NCBI GenBank assembly: GCA_037903475.1
Contig: JBAJFG010000232.1
Span: 434,001 to 498,000 of the forward strand
Length of the DNA stretch: 64,000 bases
Direction of reading: 5' to 3'
Source of the DNA: Ancylostoma caninum
Lineage: Eukaryota > Nematoda > Chromadorea > Rhabditida > Ancylostomatidae
Shown here: in pieces, positions 1 to 13,957 of the stretch
How positions within the stretch are numbered: position 1 is the stretch's first letter
Layout: the number at the start of each line of letters is the position of its first letter
Translations under genes and position numbers: made by a program
Notes under the pieces: model-generated
Databases searched by the model: none
What the model was told of the DNA's origin: nothing
The model's input: the letters and a program-made list of their open reading frames with translations, nothing else

Positions 1-44
1 CAGATAAACTTCAATCAAAGAAAAAATGGAGGAAAAACACTCAC

Positions 45-235
45 CTGGGCCAAAAATCTGACGAACGGCGGGGGACCGCTGCCACAAGACGGCCGCGCTG
101 CGCATGCGCCTCATGCCGAACGCGCTCGAAAATTTTCCGCAGATTGCGCGTAAGAATTTTACACAGACGAGAATGTTGTTCCGATCTTGAAATCTCAGCA
201 TCACCTGGGTTCTTTATTTGAAACACGTGCAGCAT
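45..235 (-). CDS. possible 5' exon of a gene leaving the window (weak)
   Basis: An open stretch read on the minus strand from an ATG at 235 runs to a canonical donor (CCCAG followed by GTGAGTG) at 45/44. The reading is about 63 residues, basic and arginine-rich, with no recognised domain or signal peptide. The only real support is open frame plus a good donor, and the GC-rich half could equally belong to a repeat. If real, the rest of the gene lies to the left of this window. Confidence 0.2.
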
Positions 236-2262
236 TCTGTCATTTCTAGCAAATTGACCCTAGGGCAGAAGTGGAGGAAAATCAACTTAATAGATCTTCT
301 TACAGAACTTCCGCCTCAGCGTGCAGCGTCTGAGCAGAGCATAATGAACTGACACACTGAATAACGCTCGTTTTTTGGACTCAAGAAGTCGTTTTTATAA
401 GTGTTATATTATGATCACATGTTAGCACAATCTGGCACAAGAAATTGCTTCACGCCAGACTGCCCTTTAACATAATTTAGCGATGTTTGTCATCCGCGGC
501 TTGGCTTGGGTCAGAATTCAGTGCATCCGAGGTCTAAGCAATATATGGCACACAAGATTCTTGTGCTGATGTGCTTAAGGATGCTCACAAGTATTTTCGA
601 GAACAAAAACGGGTCACAAGAGTTCCCATACGGTAGGAGCATTTAGGAAGTCGGATGACAACCAAAACTGCTCAACCAAAAGTCCTATAATTTTGGATTT
701 TCCAGCTTTCTTCTTCGTTTTTTTTTTGCCCTCGATTCTTCTACAATCTGATTTGGGACCAGACAACATGGATCCCTGTGGGGTTTTTCTAATTCCGTAA
801 AACCTCAAAAATCAACCACAGTTTATGGTTATTTCAAACAGAGAAAGATGGATTGGATGAACAAGGATCAAAAATCCTCTCAGCGTAACAGTATACGTGA
901 AAAATGTTTCCATAAGGGGCATGCAAAAAAAGATGTTGTCTCCGCCACTTTGGGGACTCGGATGCAATAATAAATATACTGGGAACTTTCATTTTGATCA
1001 TAAATAAATGATGTCAAATGTTCAAAAATAATAAAAATAGCAAAATTTAGCTAATACAAAGCTTTCAATCATACATAAAGTATTTCTGAAAATTCGGCAA
1101 TCCATTCTCGGGGTGGGGCGGGGAGGCGGCGGTGCCCGTCACTGATGGCAAATAATTTGATAAATTTTTATTCATTACTGGCCTTGGCACACGTTTTGGA
1201 AGGGGGAGGGGGGGGGGGGGGGTGACGGTGGTGAACACTAACTCTTCTCGAAAATCGGTGGGAAATCCCAAATTCAAAGCTTCTCATAGAAAAGCTTGGG
1301 TTTTTTTTTTGAAATTCCGGCTATCTGGATCCTATTTTTCACAGAAGTCCCAGTTTCCCTCCCTCCCCCCCCCCCCTCCCTCCTTCTCGCTCCCTCATCT
1401 GCGCCCTCCACTGTTGTTTGATGCTCTTAGTCTATATAATGTAGAGACTAAGCGCAGTCATCCTCCGTGCTTCCACTACTACTGATCAGATCCATTGATC
1501 TATATCGATCGATATATCGATTACTTGGCGAAAACCAGTAGACCGACACTTTACCCCAATATTAGGTGGGTCATTCGGAAGCTCTCCTCTGGGAGGATCG
1601 AAAGACGATTATATCCTTTTGATTGAAGAAGTTTTGAAGAAGTTTTGGCGAAGCGACGGTGCGCGACGGTGACTTCGCGGAGCGACCGTCGGTTTTGACA
1701 TCTCGTGAGCAGCATTTTATGGTAATTAGGGTTCCCAACTCTATTTGAAATACAAATAATTATGAACAAGGCAACAAAAGGCAATGCAAAAAAATCACGT
1801 AATCTAAAGAGATAAAACGAAATACAAAAAGAATAGAACTCAACACTTGCAAACGCCATAAGGAATCCCGGATAAGGAAGAAAGTTCGAGGAACCTGCAC
1901 TATTTGTTTATGGACAGGTGAAAAGTGCAGTAATACTATAATACTACAGACGGGGAAGTTAAGGAATGCAGCCGCTGTTTAAGAATACTACAAAAGTAAA
2001 ATGGCGGAGCTTTATAGGGCAAGGGACTCCATTCAAGTGAAAAACAATTTTTCGAGTGAATGATCCAAAGATCATGTCTTATTAATTTTTTTTTGGTTGG
2101 TTTAGTTCTATTGCCGATAATCAAGACTATTCACTATCGGACAGATGAAATGATTAAAAGAATAATTTTGCATTGATGATATGAAGCGGACGCGTCGAAA
2201 GTCTGAAAAATTCGTTGTTGACTTTTGACTTCAGGAAAAAAATTCGGATAACCAGAAAACCC
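236..2262. other. gene-poor stretch, nothing recognised
   Basis: AT-rich sequence with homopolymer tracts, including a run of about 17 G near 1205-1222 and a C-rich run near 1360-1383. The ORFs on both strands are short, lack splice signals in useful phase and resemble no family I know. Confidence 0.5.
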
Positions 2263-2569
2263 CTTAAAGGCAAGGTCCGAGCAGAATTCCATCTCCCGGA
2301 TTTCTACTGAATTCCTCGCCCACGGCACCGCCTTGGACGAAAACAATCGAAAAATCCCTGGAAAAGTCCCACATAGAACGCTTTCCATCCCCCAATTTCG
2401 GTACGGCGTTTGCGGGTTTGCGGCGTCCATGCATTCAAATGACGTTATACAGCGCGCCCTACATGCTGTCAGTTGTAGGTCGTAGGACAAAATTCATATT
2501 CAGAGTACCGGTGGGGCATTGGACTGGGTGGGCTTTCGACTTTCACTATGTGTTCGTTAGGCTCTATGT

Positions 2570-2809
2570 ATAGTCTGTCCGAAACGACGAGTCCGCCCAC
2601 GCACGCGGGGATAGAGGGGCGGCGCGGCTGGGACAGTTGATGATGGTTGCCACGTCTTCCACGTCACAGCCAAATCATTGGTCAGTACCATGAAGATAAC
2701 GATGAAACATGATACGCAGATCAGGGATGATGACGTGGAGCGCTGGCAAATGTGGCAGCTTCTCGATTCCCGCGTGCGTGGGCGGACTCGTCGTTTCGGA
2801 CACACTATA
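2570..2809. mobile_element. nested foldback element (MITE), about 34-bp TIRs
   Basis: The left end from TGTCCGAAACGACGAG at 2576 and the following GC-rich CGCCCACGCACGCGGG recur as their reverse complement ending at 2802. Outside this core both ends continue as TATAGT, which suggests that the termini lie near 2570 and 2809. The interior has no coding potential. It sits inside the larger TTAA-flanked element. Confidence 0.65.
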
Positions 2810-2824
2810 TCTGAGCGTCCATGA

Positions 2825-2990
2825 GGTTCCACTCTGTTGGAGATCCAGAGTTAAGTATCGCAGTGTTTGGGGTTGCTGCTGGACAACTGCTTGGAACGTC
2901 CCCCGTGATCTCCTTCGGGTAGTCCAGGAAGGCATCCGGCAACGTTTTGCATAAATTTCTAAGATAAATCACGGTAAGCGTAAGTGTGAA
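2825..2990 (+). repeat. SINE-like repeat body, copy 1
   Basis: About 165 bp starting GGTTCCACTCTGTTGGAG and ending near GTAAGTGTGAA. It is nearly identical to 3222-3386 except for an internal 13-bp length difference (TGCTGCTGGACAA is missing in the other copy). Followed at 3024 by a tRNA-like head. Confidence 0.7.
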
Positions 2991-3023
2991 GAGTGGGCAC
3001 ACATTTGTGCGCTGCATCGCGTG

Positions 3024-3098
3024 CTCGCATAGCTCAGTGGGTTAAGCGAATGATCGACCCCGTGGCGGTCAGGGGATCGAATCCTGTCCTGTGCCATC
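3024..3098 (+). repeat. tRNA-like (Pol III promoter-like) module
   Basis: Contains an A-box-like TAGCTCAGTGG and a B-box-like GGATCGAATCC about 40 bp apart, the spacing of a tRNA. The 5' and 3' ends do not pair into an acceptor stem, so it is not a functional tRNA gene. Related heads with the same AGCTCAGTGG or GGCTCAGTGG start occur at about 3172 and 3417. Confidence 0.55.
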
Positions 3099-3221
3099 AT
3101 TTTGCAAATACATATAGTATGCTGCCTACGGCTGCTGCAGTTATCTAACAAACACCAACATAAAAAGTAGCCCGGATGGCTCAGTGGTTTGAGCGGCAGA
3201 TTGCAATCTGTCCCTATCGCT

Positions 3222-3386
3222 GGTTCCACTCCGTTGGAGATCCAGAGTTAAGTATCGCAGTGTTTGGGGTTCACTGCTTGGAACGTCCCCCGTGATCTCC
3301 TTCGGGTAGTCCAGGAAGGCATCCGGCAACGTTTTGCATAAATTTCCAAGATAAACTACGATAAATGTAAGTGTAAGTAAGATTGG
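3222..3386 (+). repeat. SINE-like repeat body, copy 2
   Basis: Second copy of the 2825-2990 body, preceded directly by a tRNA-like head (about 3172-3215, GGCTCAGTGGTTTGAGCGGCAG). The head-plus-body order supports a tRNA-derived short retroposon family. Confidence 0.65.
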
Positions 3387-3659
3387 ACACCATTTGTATG
3401 TTGGATCGCGTACGCGCATAGCTCAGTGGCTTGAGAGAATGACCGAGTGTCTGAGTGTTCAGTACGCATGCGCGCAGCCTTTGTCGGTTGGAGCGCGTTT
3501 TCTCACGGCTACTGTAATCCTCGGTAATTTTGTCTCATATCTAGCGATAGAGCTTATGTCGAGCTCTAAAACTTGAGATACATGCTACATATAGGCTTTG
3601 GACTCCAGAGAACAAAAAGCCTGGGTGTGGAAATTTTGGCCGGACCTTGCCTTTAAGCA

Positions 3660-6420
3660 GAGTTCTACTCGATTAATGACGAAAACGACGCAAGAAATTG
3701 TACACTAACAAATTAGCAGTAACTAAATTGGCAAATATTCCTCTCAATCTCCCATCCCTATCACCCCTATATCGTCGTCTCAGCCCTATATTGTAAAAAC
3801 GAATGTATCGAAACCAAACTCGCAACCAGATTCCTCTAAAATTATTTCGACTCACATGAAAACTGCATCCTAACATAAGGACTAGTGTTATAGACTGCCA
3901 CCTGTAATACACATCCTTAGCAAAAAATCCAAACACCTTGGAGGTGATGTGCTTTCAAGTCTGAAAGAGGTCATGGACCTTCCCGAATACGTATGGGATT
4001 AAGATCATTCGTCCAGATGCTTTCCTGCCCATTTCATTACCAGAGTGATTTACGGTATAACGCCAATCATACTAAGGTTATTTTCGTCATAATGAGCTGA
4101 ATCCAGCTAATGAGCTAAGTATCTGCCTGTTTCAATGACAACACTATTCAAGATGAAGTTTTATTCTTGGGAATAATGCCCTATTCAAAGATGCAACTCC
4201 TAAAACACATGAATAGACATATTTGGTGGTTTTTGGTTGAGATGATGTATGAGCTTCTAGTGACGATTGTGTTTTTCTTTGATTACAGGCTTTTTATGTA
4301 ATCTATTCTGATTATCTAATAGTATGTCTCTAATATCATGTTTTGGTGGAGCACATTTAGGGCATTCGATAGAATAAATAGAACTATTAGATGCTGGGCA
4401 CAATTTCGGTTCAGTTACCCAAGTTCGGGACCGTTCTGGAGTAGTAGATTGTCACGTGAATTTAGTCAGATAGTACAGCGAAAGTTCTCTTCATTCTTCA
4501 TGTGACTTGCGGTAGTACCCAGTTGTAGTTCTACGTCCTCTAAACATATGAAACATTGGAAATTAGAATTTTGGTTGGTTTCTTATATTTTTTTTTGAAA
4601 ATCAGGTATGGAGTAATAGTTGGTCCCTGTAGATCACAAAATTCGCTATGAAAGGCCCCCTCAGATAGTACTAAATGTTTGGTAAGTCGGCTTTAGCAAC
4701 ACATTCATAAAAACGTCGAATCTTCAGCGCGCATTACTAATTTACCACCCTGATAGAACGAGAAAAACACACGATGTGTGCCCTTATTTGGAGATGTTTC
4801 TCTGGCGCGATCAGCCGTTGTAGATCCTGGACGCTTCAATCGAACGAATCTCTTGGATCAAAGTGTGAAGCCACCTTTTAAGTGTAAAATCTTTTCCCAA
4901 AGCACTTTACTACTCCTACTAGCCTTGTAGGTAAATATCCTTCTGGGTATTTACAGCCAATAGATTCAGGAATTCACGGACGACACTATATCACCAAAGA
5001 CCAAATAATAAATCATTCACCCATACATACCCGCTCTCCTCTCACACTCATCTTCTACTCATTTTCGGACCTCTATAGTAAAAAACAAGGCATGGTCAGC
5101 ACGGGAACTTATGAAAAAAGTCTAAATTTTGGAAAAACAGCTGTTCTCTCCGCAAAGTCTCTAATTTATGTGCTTCAAAGCCAATCCTACCAGGAAGCTT
5201 TACATGTGATGTTGTTTTAAAATGAACTACATATTATTTCTGACGGTAGACTCATCATGGGGCAAGGATCAACCCGATAGACGAGTATTTTGGGGGATGT
5301 GGCTGCACTAGTACAATTGTTGTTATGAGAAGCTGATTCAATTTTAAATGAGATTTTGTTCGCACTTGTTCGTTCCCGGCCGAGCAGTCAAACAACTTTC
5401 CCAATGGGCGGATTCATGAAAGTCCCTCAGAATGAAGTGACCCGTGCTCTTTTCTGGATGGACGAGTTGTCCGGGAAGAAATCCGTTTGAGAGATTCGTC
5501 TGAATCAACTACGATAAGTTATAATAGATACAGCGAGTTAAATACGGAAGAGCAGGTAGCTGAGAACCTTTTTAGGAACGTTGATGCACATAACTTCAAT
5601 AGCAGCAAAACTGAAAATTTCTCCCAGCTAGCAACGGTGTGTTTCGTGGAAAGCGCTAATACTATCCAACAATACCTGATCCTTCTATCAAACGACGCGT
5701 CAACTTACAGTATCTAGAAACGGAGATGAGTAAAGCAATGTAATGGAAAATGCTCCTATGCCTCACAGACTACATACAGAACACACTTCCTTGGCAGAGG
5801 TTTCGACGATAATCTGCTGAGAACTATCGACCATCTAACCTCGTGAGGCTGTAAACTGGCGCATCGCTGGATCTAAAACAAGGAAGGGCATTGGGTTCAG
5901 AGTTCGTGCTCCTTGTTAGGCAACGATGACGTGTGATTGCTCCGTAGGGCTCAAATCTCGCTGCCTTTTCCTGTTTTGAGCGTGGATGCTGTGTTCGCCA
6001 AGGGATTTAAATTTCTTGTACTACGCATACGAATGTCAACGACTTCTACTCATTGAGGTGAAAATAGAACAAATAGAATTGTTCAGCTCGTTAATACCTA
6101 ACCCATAACAAGGTGCTGATAAGTAGTTCTGTTCGAGGAATATCTCATAATTCACGCAGAATTTTCTATTGCAGCTAAATGTGGCTGAAATGCTGATTTC
6201 CAGGGAACTTGTCCTTTAACGCCTTCGAACTCGTGCACTGACGTGCCCTGACGCGTCTCGTGAGGAAGTAAGTTGGACAAATAACAAGGGGAGTTGGGTA
6301 ACATTGTTAACCTCATGGCCGATCTATCCAGTAGTAGCGGATTCGAAGGGGTTTCACAAATTGCGGACCGAGCACATTTTCGCATGGCGAGTGCGCGTGA
6401 CCAATCGATATTTTTCGGCC
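3660..6420. other. gene-poor stretch, nothing recognised
   Basis: AT-rich non-coding sequence. The longest open stretch (5487-5717, plus) is 76 codons without splice signals, signal peptide or recognised motif and is not called. Confidence 0.5.
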
Positions 6421-6427
6421 GCGCGGC

Positions 6428-6768
6428 GTGATGCACCATGTGCATCACATGGTCACAGGGGAACGATTTTTTTAATGTGTATAGTACACTTCGTGTTTTT
6501 TCCACAACTTTGTGTTTTTTCTTCCTTTCTAGTGTAAAGATCGTTTATTATGAATTATGTTCCCAAAAAGTACTTCATTTGAGTCCAATGCTAAAATGAC
6601 ACCTCTGACTGGCACCATGCGATATTTTGTTCTATGTGTTAAATATTGTAGTTGTGTGAAAGAGCCGTCAAAAAAGAGTAGTTTAAAATGAATGGGAATG
6701 ATGTGATGCACCGTGTGCATCACGTGGTCACAGGAGGACGGAAGGCCGTGATGCACCATGTGCATCAC
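6428..6768. repeat. three copies of a 21-bp palindrome
   Basis: GTGATGCAC-CAT-GTGCATCAC-type palindromes lie at 6428-6448, 6703-6723 (central CGT) and 6748-6768. The first two are followed by the same tail (TGGTCACAGG). The outer copies enclose about 340 bp without coding signal. They could be ends of a small mobile element or clustered binding sites. Confidence 0.6.
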
Positions 6769-7742
6769 ACTGTCATGTTAAACTTTGAAAAAAGTCGTAG
6801 TAGTTAAATGAAAGAGGACATTCGTAAGCACATCTCCTAGCCCGTGAGAATTCACTGTCCAGCTATAGTGAATGCCCTTCTAGATGCACTTGGGTGAACA
6901 AAATTGATGACCGGAGCCCAAAATAGTTTTGGTAAAACTGCACGATGTATCCATGGGGTATTCTTGAGAATAATACCTTTAATATGTCTCTTTATCAAGT
7001 ACTCTATCAAATGCAATTAATAGCACTTTATACAGACAAAATTGATCATTACAATCCCAGACGACAGGTAGCAGCTTCTTTCAAGACTTCCGACTTCTCC
7101 ACGTGCTTGCCCAAACATCTGGAAATATAATAAATTTATTATCATAAAATATATTATCATATTCCTATGCTTCCTTAGAAGTGTAGGATTTTCCTTCGCT
7201 ACCCCGCGGCGACAATGGCGTTGGTAAATATCGATCGTCGGCGGTGCGTCGCTGAGAATGATGCCGGCAATCAATCAATATGCATTAAAAACAGCATCGC
7301 CACTGGCTGCAGCGACAAAAGCGCAATGACCCTAGAGGAGTATGGCACCAACGACAGTGTTCGTATGTCAAAAGCATTGAAATTTCCCCGGAGCGGGAGC
7401 AAAAAAAATCTCTTCGAATATTTTAAAGGTATATGGCAGGTGTCAATAGGAGGATGCGTTTTTTTTTTGCAGTCTCGAAAAGCGCGCCACTCGACCGCGA
7501 CGCTCTCGATGGAATCGTCGCAGGGCTTTCTTGAGAGTTGTTCATCACATTTGGCGTTAACTATCGAAAATGTTGTTATCGCATTTGCCGTTAGAACTGT
7601 TGACTCATAGCCATGCAGATGCGTCGCAGCGCGTATGCGGCGCGCTGGTCAAAGATTGATGTTGCCACGCATGCGCGCGCGTCGCGTTGGCCAAAGCCAA
7701 CATTTTTGGCGACAGCGTTGTATAAAAGCACTGGGTAGACCC

Positions 7743-8119
7743 TCACCCGCAATGATATCCACCCTTGCAGTCGGCGGTGTGTACCTTATGACATTTGCCA
7801 TGTTCTCGTCCTTTGCATTTGACACAGTATTCGCTGCAGTCCTTCCATAGTACTCCTGCCATGTTTCACCTCACTCTTATTACTTTGAACGTAAATGGAC
7901 TAAAACTTAAAGCAAAAATCTAAATTAACGAAGCAAGTGAAATATTATCCTGTTTAGAACTATGGAATCCGTTGAACCGTTATAAATTCTTTCCCAACCT
8001 GTCACTGGCGCTGTAGTTGGAACGCAAACGGAAGGCGTTTGGTAACAAGTCGATGCCTTTTTAGTGGCAAATACAGCACAAATACACAGCAGAAACACCG
8101 ACAGTCGAAAATAGTTCAT
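7743..8119 (-). CDS. small secreted cysteine-rich peptide
   Basis: Two-exon gene. Exon 1 (8119-7999) starts with a clear signal peptide: a short polar start then a hydrophobic core (FLLCICAVFA) with likely cleavage near residue 18. Exon 2 (7855-7743) joins in phase over a 143-bp intron (donor GTTGGG, acceptor GGCAG). The total is 77 residues. The mature part has eight cysteines spaced C-x6-C-x14-C-x3-C-x2-C-x7-C-x7-C-x5-C, ends in CG and is lysine/histidine-rich and basic. The C-x3-C and G-x-C pattern recalls CSalpha-beta defensin-like peptides, but the last pair is not C-x-C, so family membership is unproven. The start codon follows CTGTCAG, a possible trans-splice acceptor. Likely an extracellular defence or effector peptide; function inferred only from form. 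Confidence 0.6.
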
Positions 8120-8264
8120 TTCTGACAGAAATCCAACAATAACAGCAACAACAATTTATACTTCTCCTTATCAGGACTTGCTTAAGAGCAAATATTTTCA
8201 GTGGCGCACGTCGTGTGATCGAAGTACGCGGTCATGGAATTACCTCCAATCAACACTTGCACAG

Positions 8265-11413
<3,149 letters not shown>

Positions 11414-12205
11414 TCATATTGCGGTGAAGTACAATATGAGTGCACTGGTCAGACTACCGATTGCGACACTACTTGTCAGGTATAGTTTACGAAACGATAC
11501 GAAGAGGAGTCTTTCCAGATACCATTCCGATGAAGAAGCTTTTCATGAGCAAAAAAAAACTTGGTGGACCGTGCAAAGGTCGCATGTACTCGGACAACCT
11601 GTAGTCAGTTCGTTTTGACAGTGCGTTCAAACGACATCGGCTCTGCTGGTATTGGGGCAGGCATCGTGGTCGGTAAAACAGATGATCCACCATCAATCCA
11701 ATGTCTTCGCTGAGTTCTATCGCTTGTTTCCTCTTACAGTCTTTCTCGAAAATCGATGCCTCACCCTGCACCGCTAGCGAGCTCATCGACGCTACATCAT
11801 CTGTGCATTATCATACATGATGTGGCGTCGACGAGCTGATGGGCGGTGTGGCATGAGGCAAGAATTTTTGAGACTGTACATTGAATTTTTGCAGCTAGAG
11901 AAGGAAACAGACGATAAAACTCGTCAAAGAAGCCGGATCGATCGTCGGTCAACTGTATGGCCGACCACGCAGCCTACTCCAATGCTAGGAAAGCCGCTGT
12001 CACAGCAAAACCACTGTCAAAACTGTCAAAACTAATTCACCGTAAGTTCTCTGGGATCGAGAACACCTGCCCTTTTTTTTCTCTTTTCACCTGCCGGTAA
12101 GTTACAATACATCCGCTGGCTTCAAGAATATCAACTTTTTACCCACGAAGCTTGCCTCTCCAGGAAAAGCAAAAATTACCTGATTGGTGCCTGTATAAGT
12201 ACATA

Positions 12206-12472
12206 CAATGGACGTCAATGGCGGTGGCCCATCCACGGCCTCGAGAGGGACGAGAGCGACTGCGACGCACGTGCCGGGATCGGTGTCGTCTGCCAACGGA
12301 ATGCTAATTCTAGGCCCCTTTCTTTCCGATTTGGTCCAAAATTCTTAAAATCGGGTAGAAAACCTGCTAGAAATAGCATAACAGCAACAGCGAACATCTG
12401 TTACGGCTCGCGCGACGCGGTTGTGCGTCCTTCTCGAGGCCGCGAATGGGCCACCGCCATTGACGTCCACTG
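12206..12472. mobile_element. TA-flanked MITE, family A copy 1
   Basis: 267 bp with long TIRs: CAATGGACGTCAATGGCGG at the left and its reverse complement ending CACTG at the right, flanked by TA on both sides (12204-12205 and 12473-12474). TA duplication and CAGTG-type ends are typical of Tc1/mariner-mobilised elements. The same family is found at 58480-58744. Confidence 0.85.
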
Positions 12473-12516
12473 TAACTGCAGTTCCCTCTTAAAATCGGGA
12501 AAATCACAAGCAAATA

Positions 12517-12714
12517 CAGGAAGCTCCAAATGTCCGCAGTCAAGAGGGACGTGGACATGACGCGGCTTTAGACAGAGACACAGGCGCTCGGCATGCTGCC
12601 ACTGGTTGGCTGCAGAGTCAGAGAAGCCAAAGGCAGCATAGAGAGCGCCTGTGTCTGATCAAGGAGCCGCGCCGTGGCCACGCCCTCTTGACTGCGGACA
12701 TTTGGAGCTTCCTG
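12517..12714. mobile_element. TA-flanked MITE, family B
   Basis: 198 bp beginning CAGGAAGCTCCAAATGTCCG and ending with its reverse complement; TIRs extend about 38 bp through the GTCAAGAGGG and CGTGG segments. Flanked by TA at 12515-12516 and 12715-12716. It lies 44 bp from the family A copy. The interior (GCGCTCGGCATGC) forms a second weaker inverted pair around AGGCGCT. Confidence 0.85.
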
Positions 12715-12899
12715 TATAAGACTACGACATATCAATGTTCTGCATACCTCAATGGTGTGCGTCCTGCGCGGACCATAGGGGCCATTATGATTTTATTCGT
12801 GTACAACGAAGAGTCACCCGTCACGCTCATCACGTGTCTCACTGAAGTTGGCGTTAACTTCCGAACTTTGTCAATCTTTTCACCAAAATAGAGAAAAAG

Positions 12900-13950
12900 A
12901 GCGTATCAACGCTGCTCGAATACTTGTACTGGCAGCACTCATTTTAAGAGATTATTTATCACATGAAAGGGAACTAGCAATCTTCCATAGCTCATACATA
13001 CAGCGAAGCGCATATGATGAATAACACACAGCAAAACAAACTATACAATTTCGAACAAATCAGGCAATGTACATTGAGTCCTATCGTGGGGTTAACATGA
13101 CAATGTTTACTCATTAGAACACACGTTGTTGGAGAAAGAAAGGGCATATTGACTTCTAATTCACCATTTACAGCACATATGAATCACATCTAGCATGAGA
13201 AAGTGCTATGGTATACTGCAAAACACCGACTTAGGAATTGTTAGAAAATAAATGTGTGCAAAAATAACGTAGCAAGAATGAGGAATACAGTTTTAGGAAT
13301 ACTGGCAAGCCGAAAAGCCGAAAAACTCTTTTAAGCATATGTCGTCAAGAATTTAGTGGCGTGGATCCAAGAGTACGGCGTTCAAGGAACATGACACGCT
13401 TTTAAAGTTAAGAAAAATTACCTAGCATTATACAAAAACCAATGATCCTGTGAAGATTTGAGAATATCAGACAAAAAAGTGCCATTAATTGAATTCTGTC
13501 CTGGAATCCACTAAAATCTTCCCAAAATACTCAACTGTAGCGACTGAGAGAGTAGCTGACGATTAAAAAAAAATTCCAAAAAAGCAGTATGTAAAAAAGG
13601 AGGTAGAATTACCTGGTGAGAATTACCTGGTAGGTTTTGTAAACTTTGAAAAAACAACGAAGAAAAACACGTCAGTCATTAAAAAACCCAAAAAAAAAAC
13701 TTGTTGAAACCAACCCTACGATGAAGTTACACGTGTTACCAATTTCTCGAGTAGATCAAAAGTTTACAAACCATCTGAACAGCCAAACCGACTCTTTAGA
13801 TCACAACGCATGTAATTCGTGACGACAACCTGATTTTTCGGAAATTCTCTACCTACATCTTTCAAAAAAGTGCCATTTCCTGTCCTGTGCAACCCTATAT
13901 CCACACATAATGATCAGCATCAATCAGAATGTTCAATCCACATTTCTGTT
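12900..13950. other. intergenic stretch, nothing recognised
   Basis: AT-rich spacer between the DUS2-like region and the 3' end of the RanBP9/10-like gene. A short direct duplication of GAGAATTACCTGG sits near 13607-13630. No coding or structured element seen. Confidence 0.5.
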
Positions 13951-13957
13951 CCAGCAG

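Larger units (their letters stand above)
2268..3652. mobile_element. 1.4 kb element with TTAA duplication and short TIRs
   Basis: The 12-bp end AGGCAAGGTCCG at 2268 occurs in inverted orientation ending at 3652. Both copies are flanked by TTAA (2264-2267 and 3653-3656), and similarity continues weakly inside the ends (AATT and CCA at matching places). TTAA duplication is the hallmark of piggyBac-type transposition, so this reads as a non-autonomous piggyBac-like element. No transposase is visible. It carries a nested foldback (2570-2809), two copies of a 165-bp repeat body and three tRNA-like heads. Confidence 0.5.

Noticed and set aside
3024..3098. Functional tRNA gene
   Set aside because: Box A and box B words are present, but the 5' and 3' ends do not form an acceptor stem, and related heads recur twice within 450 bp, fitting a tRNA-derived repeat.
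5487..5717. 76-codon plus-strand ORF
   Set aside because: Isolated in gene-poor sequence with no supporting signal.
7215..7610. 131-codon plus-strand ORF as a gene
   Set aside because: No domain, signal peptide or convincing splice sites; the composition changes to a repeat-like GC-rich segment in its second half.
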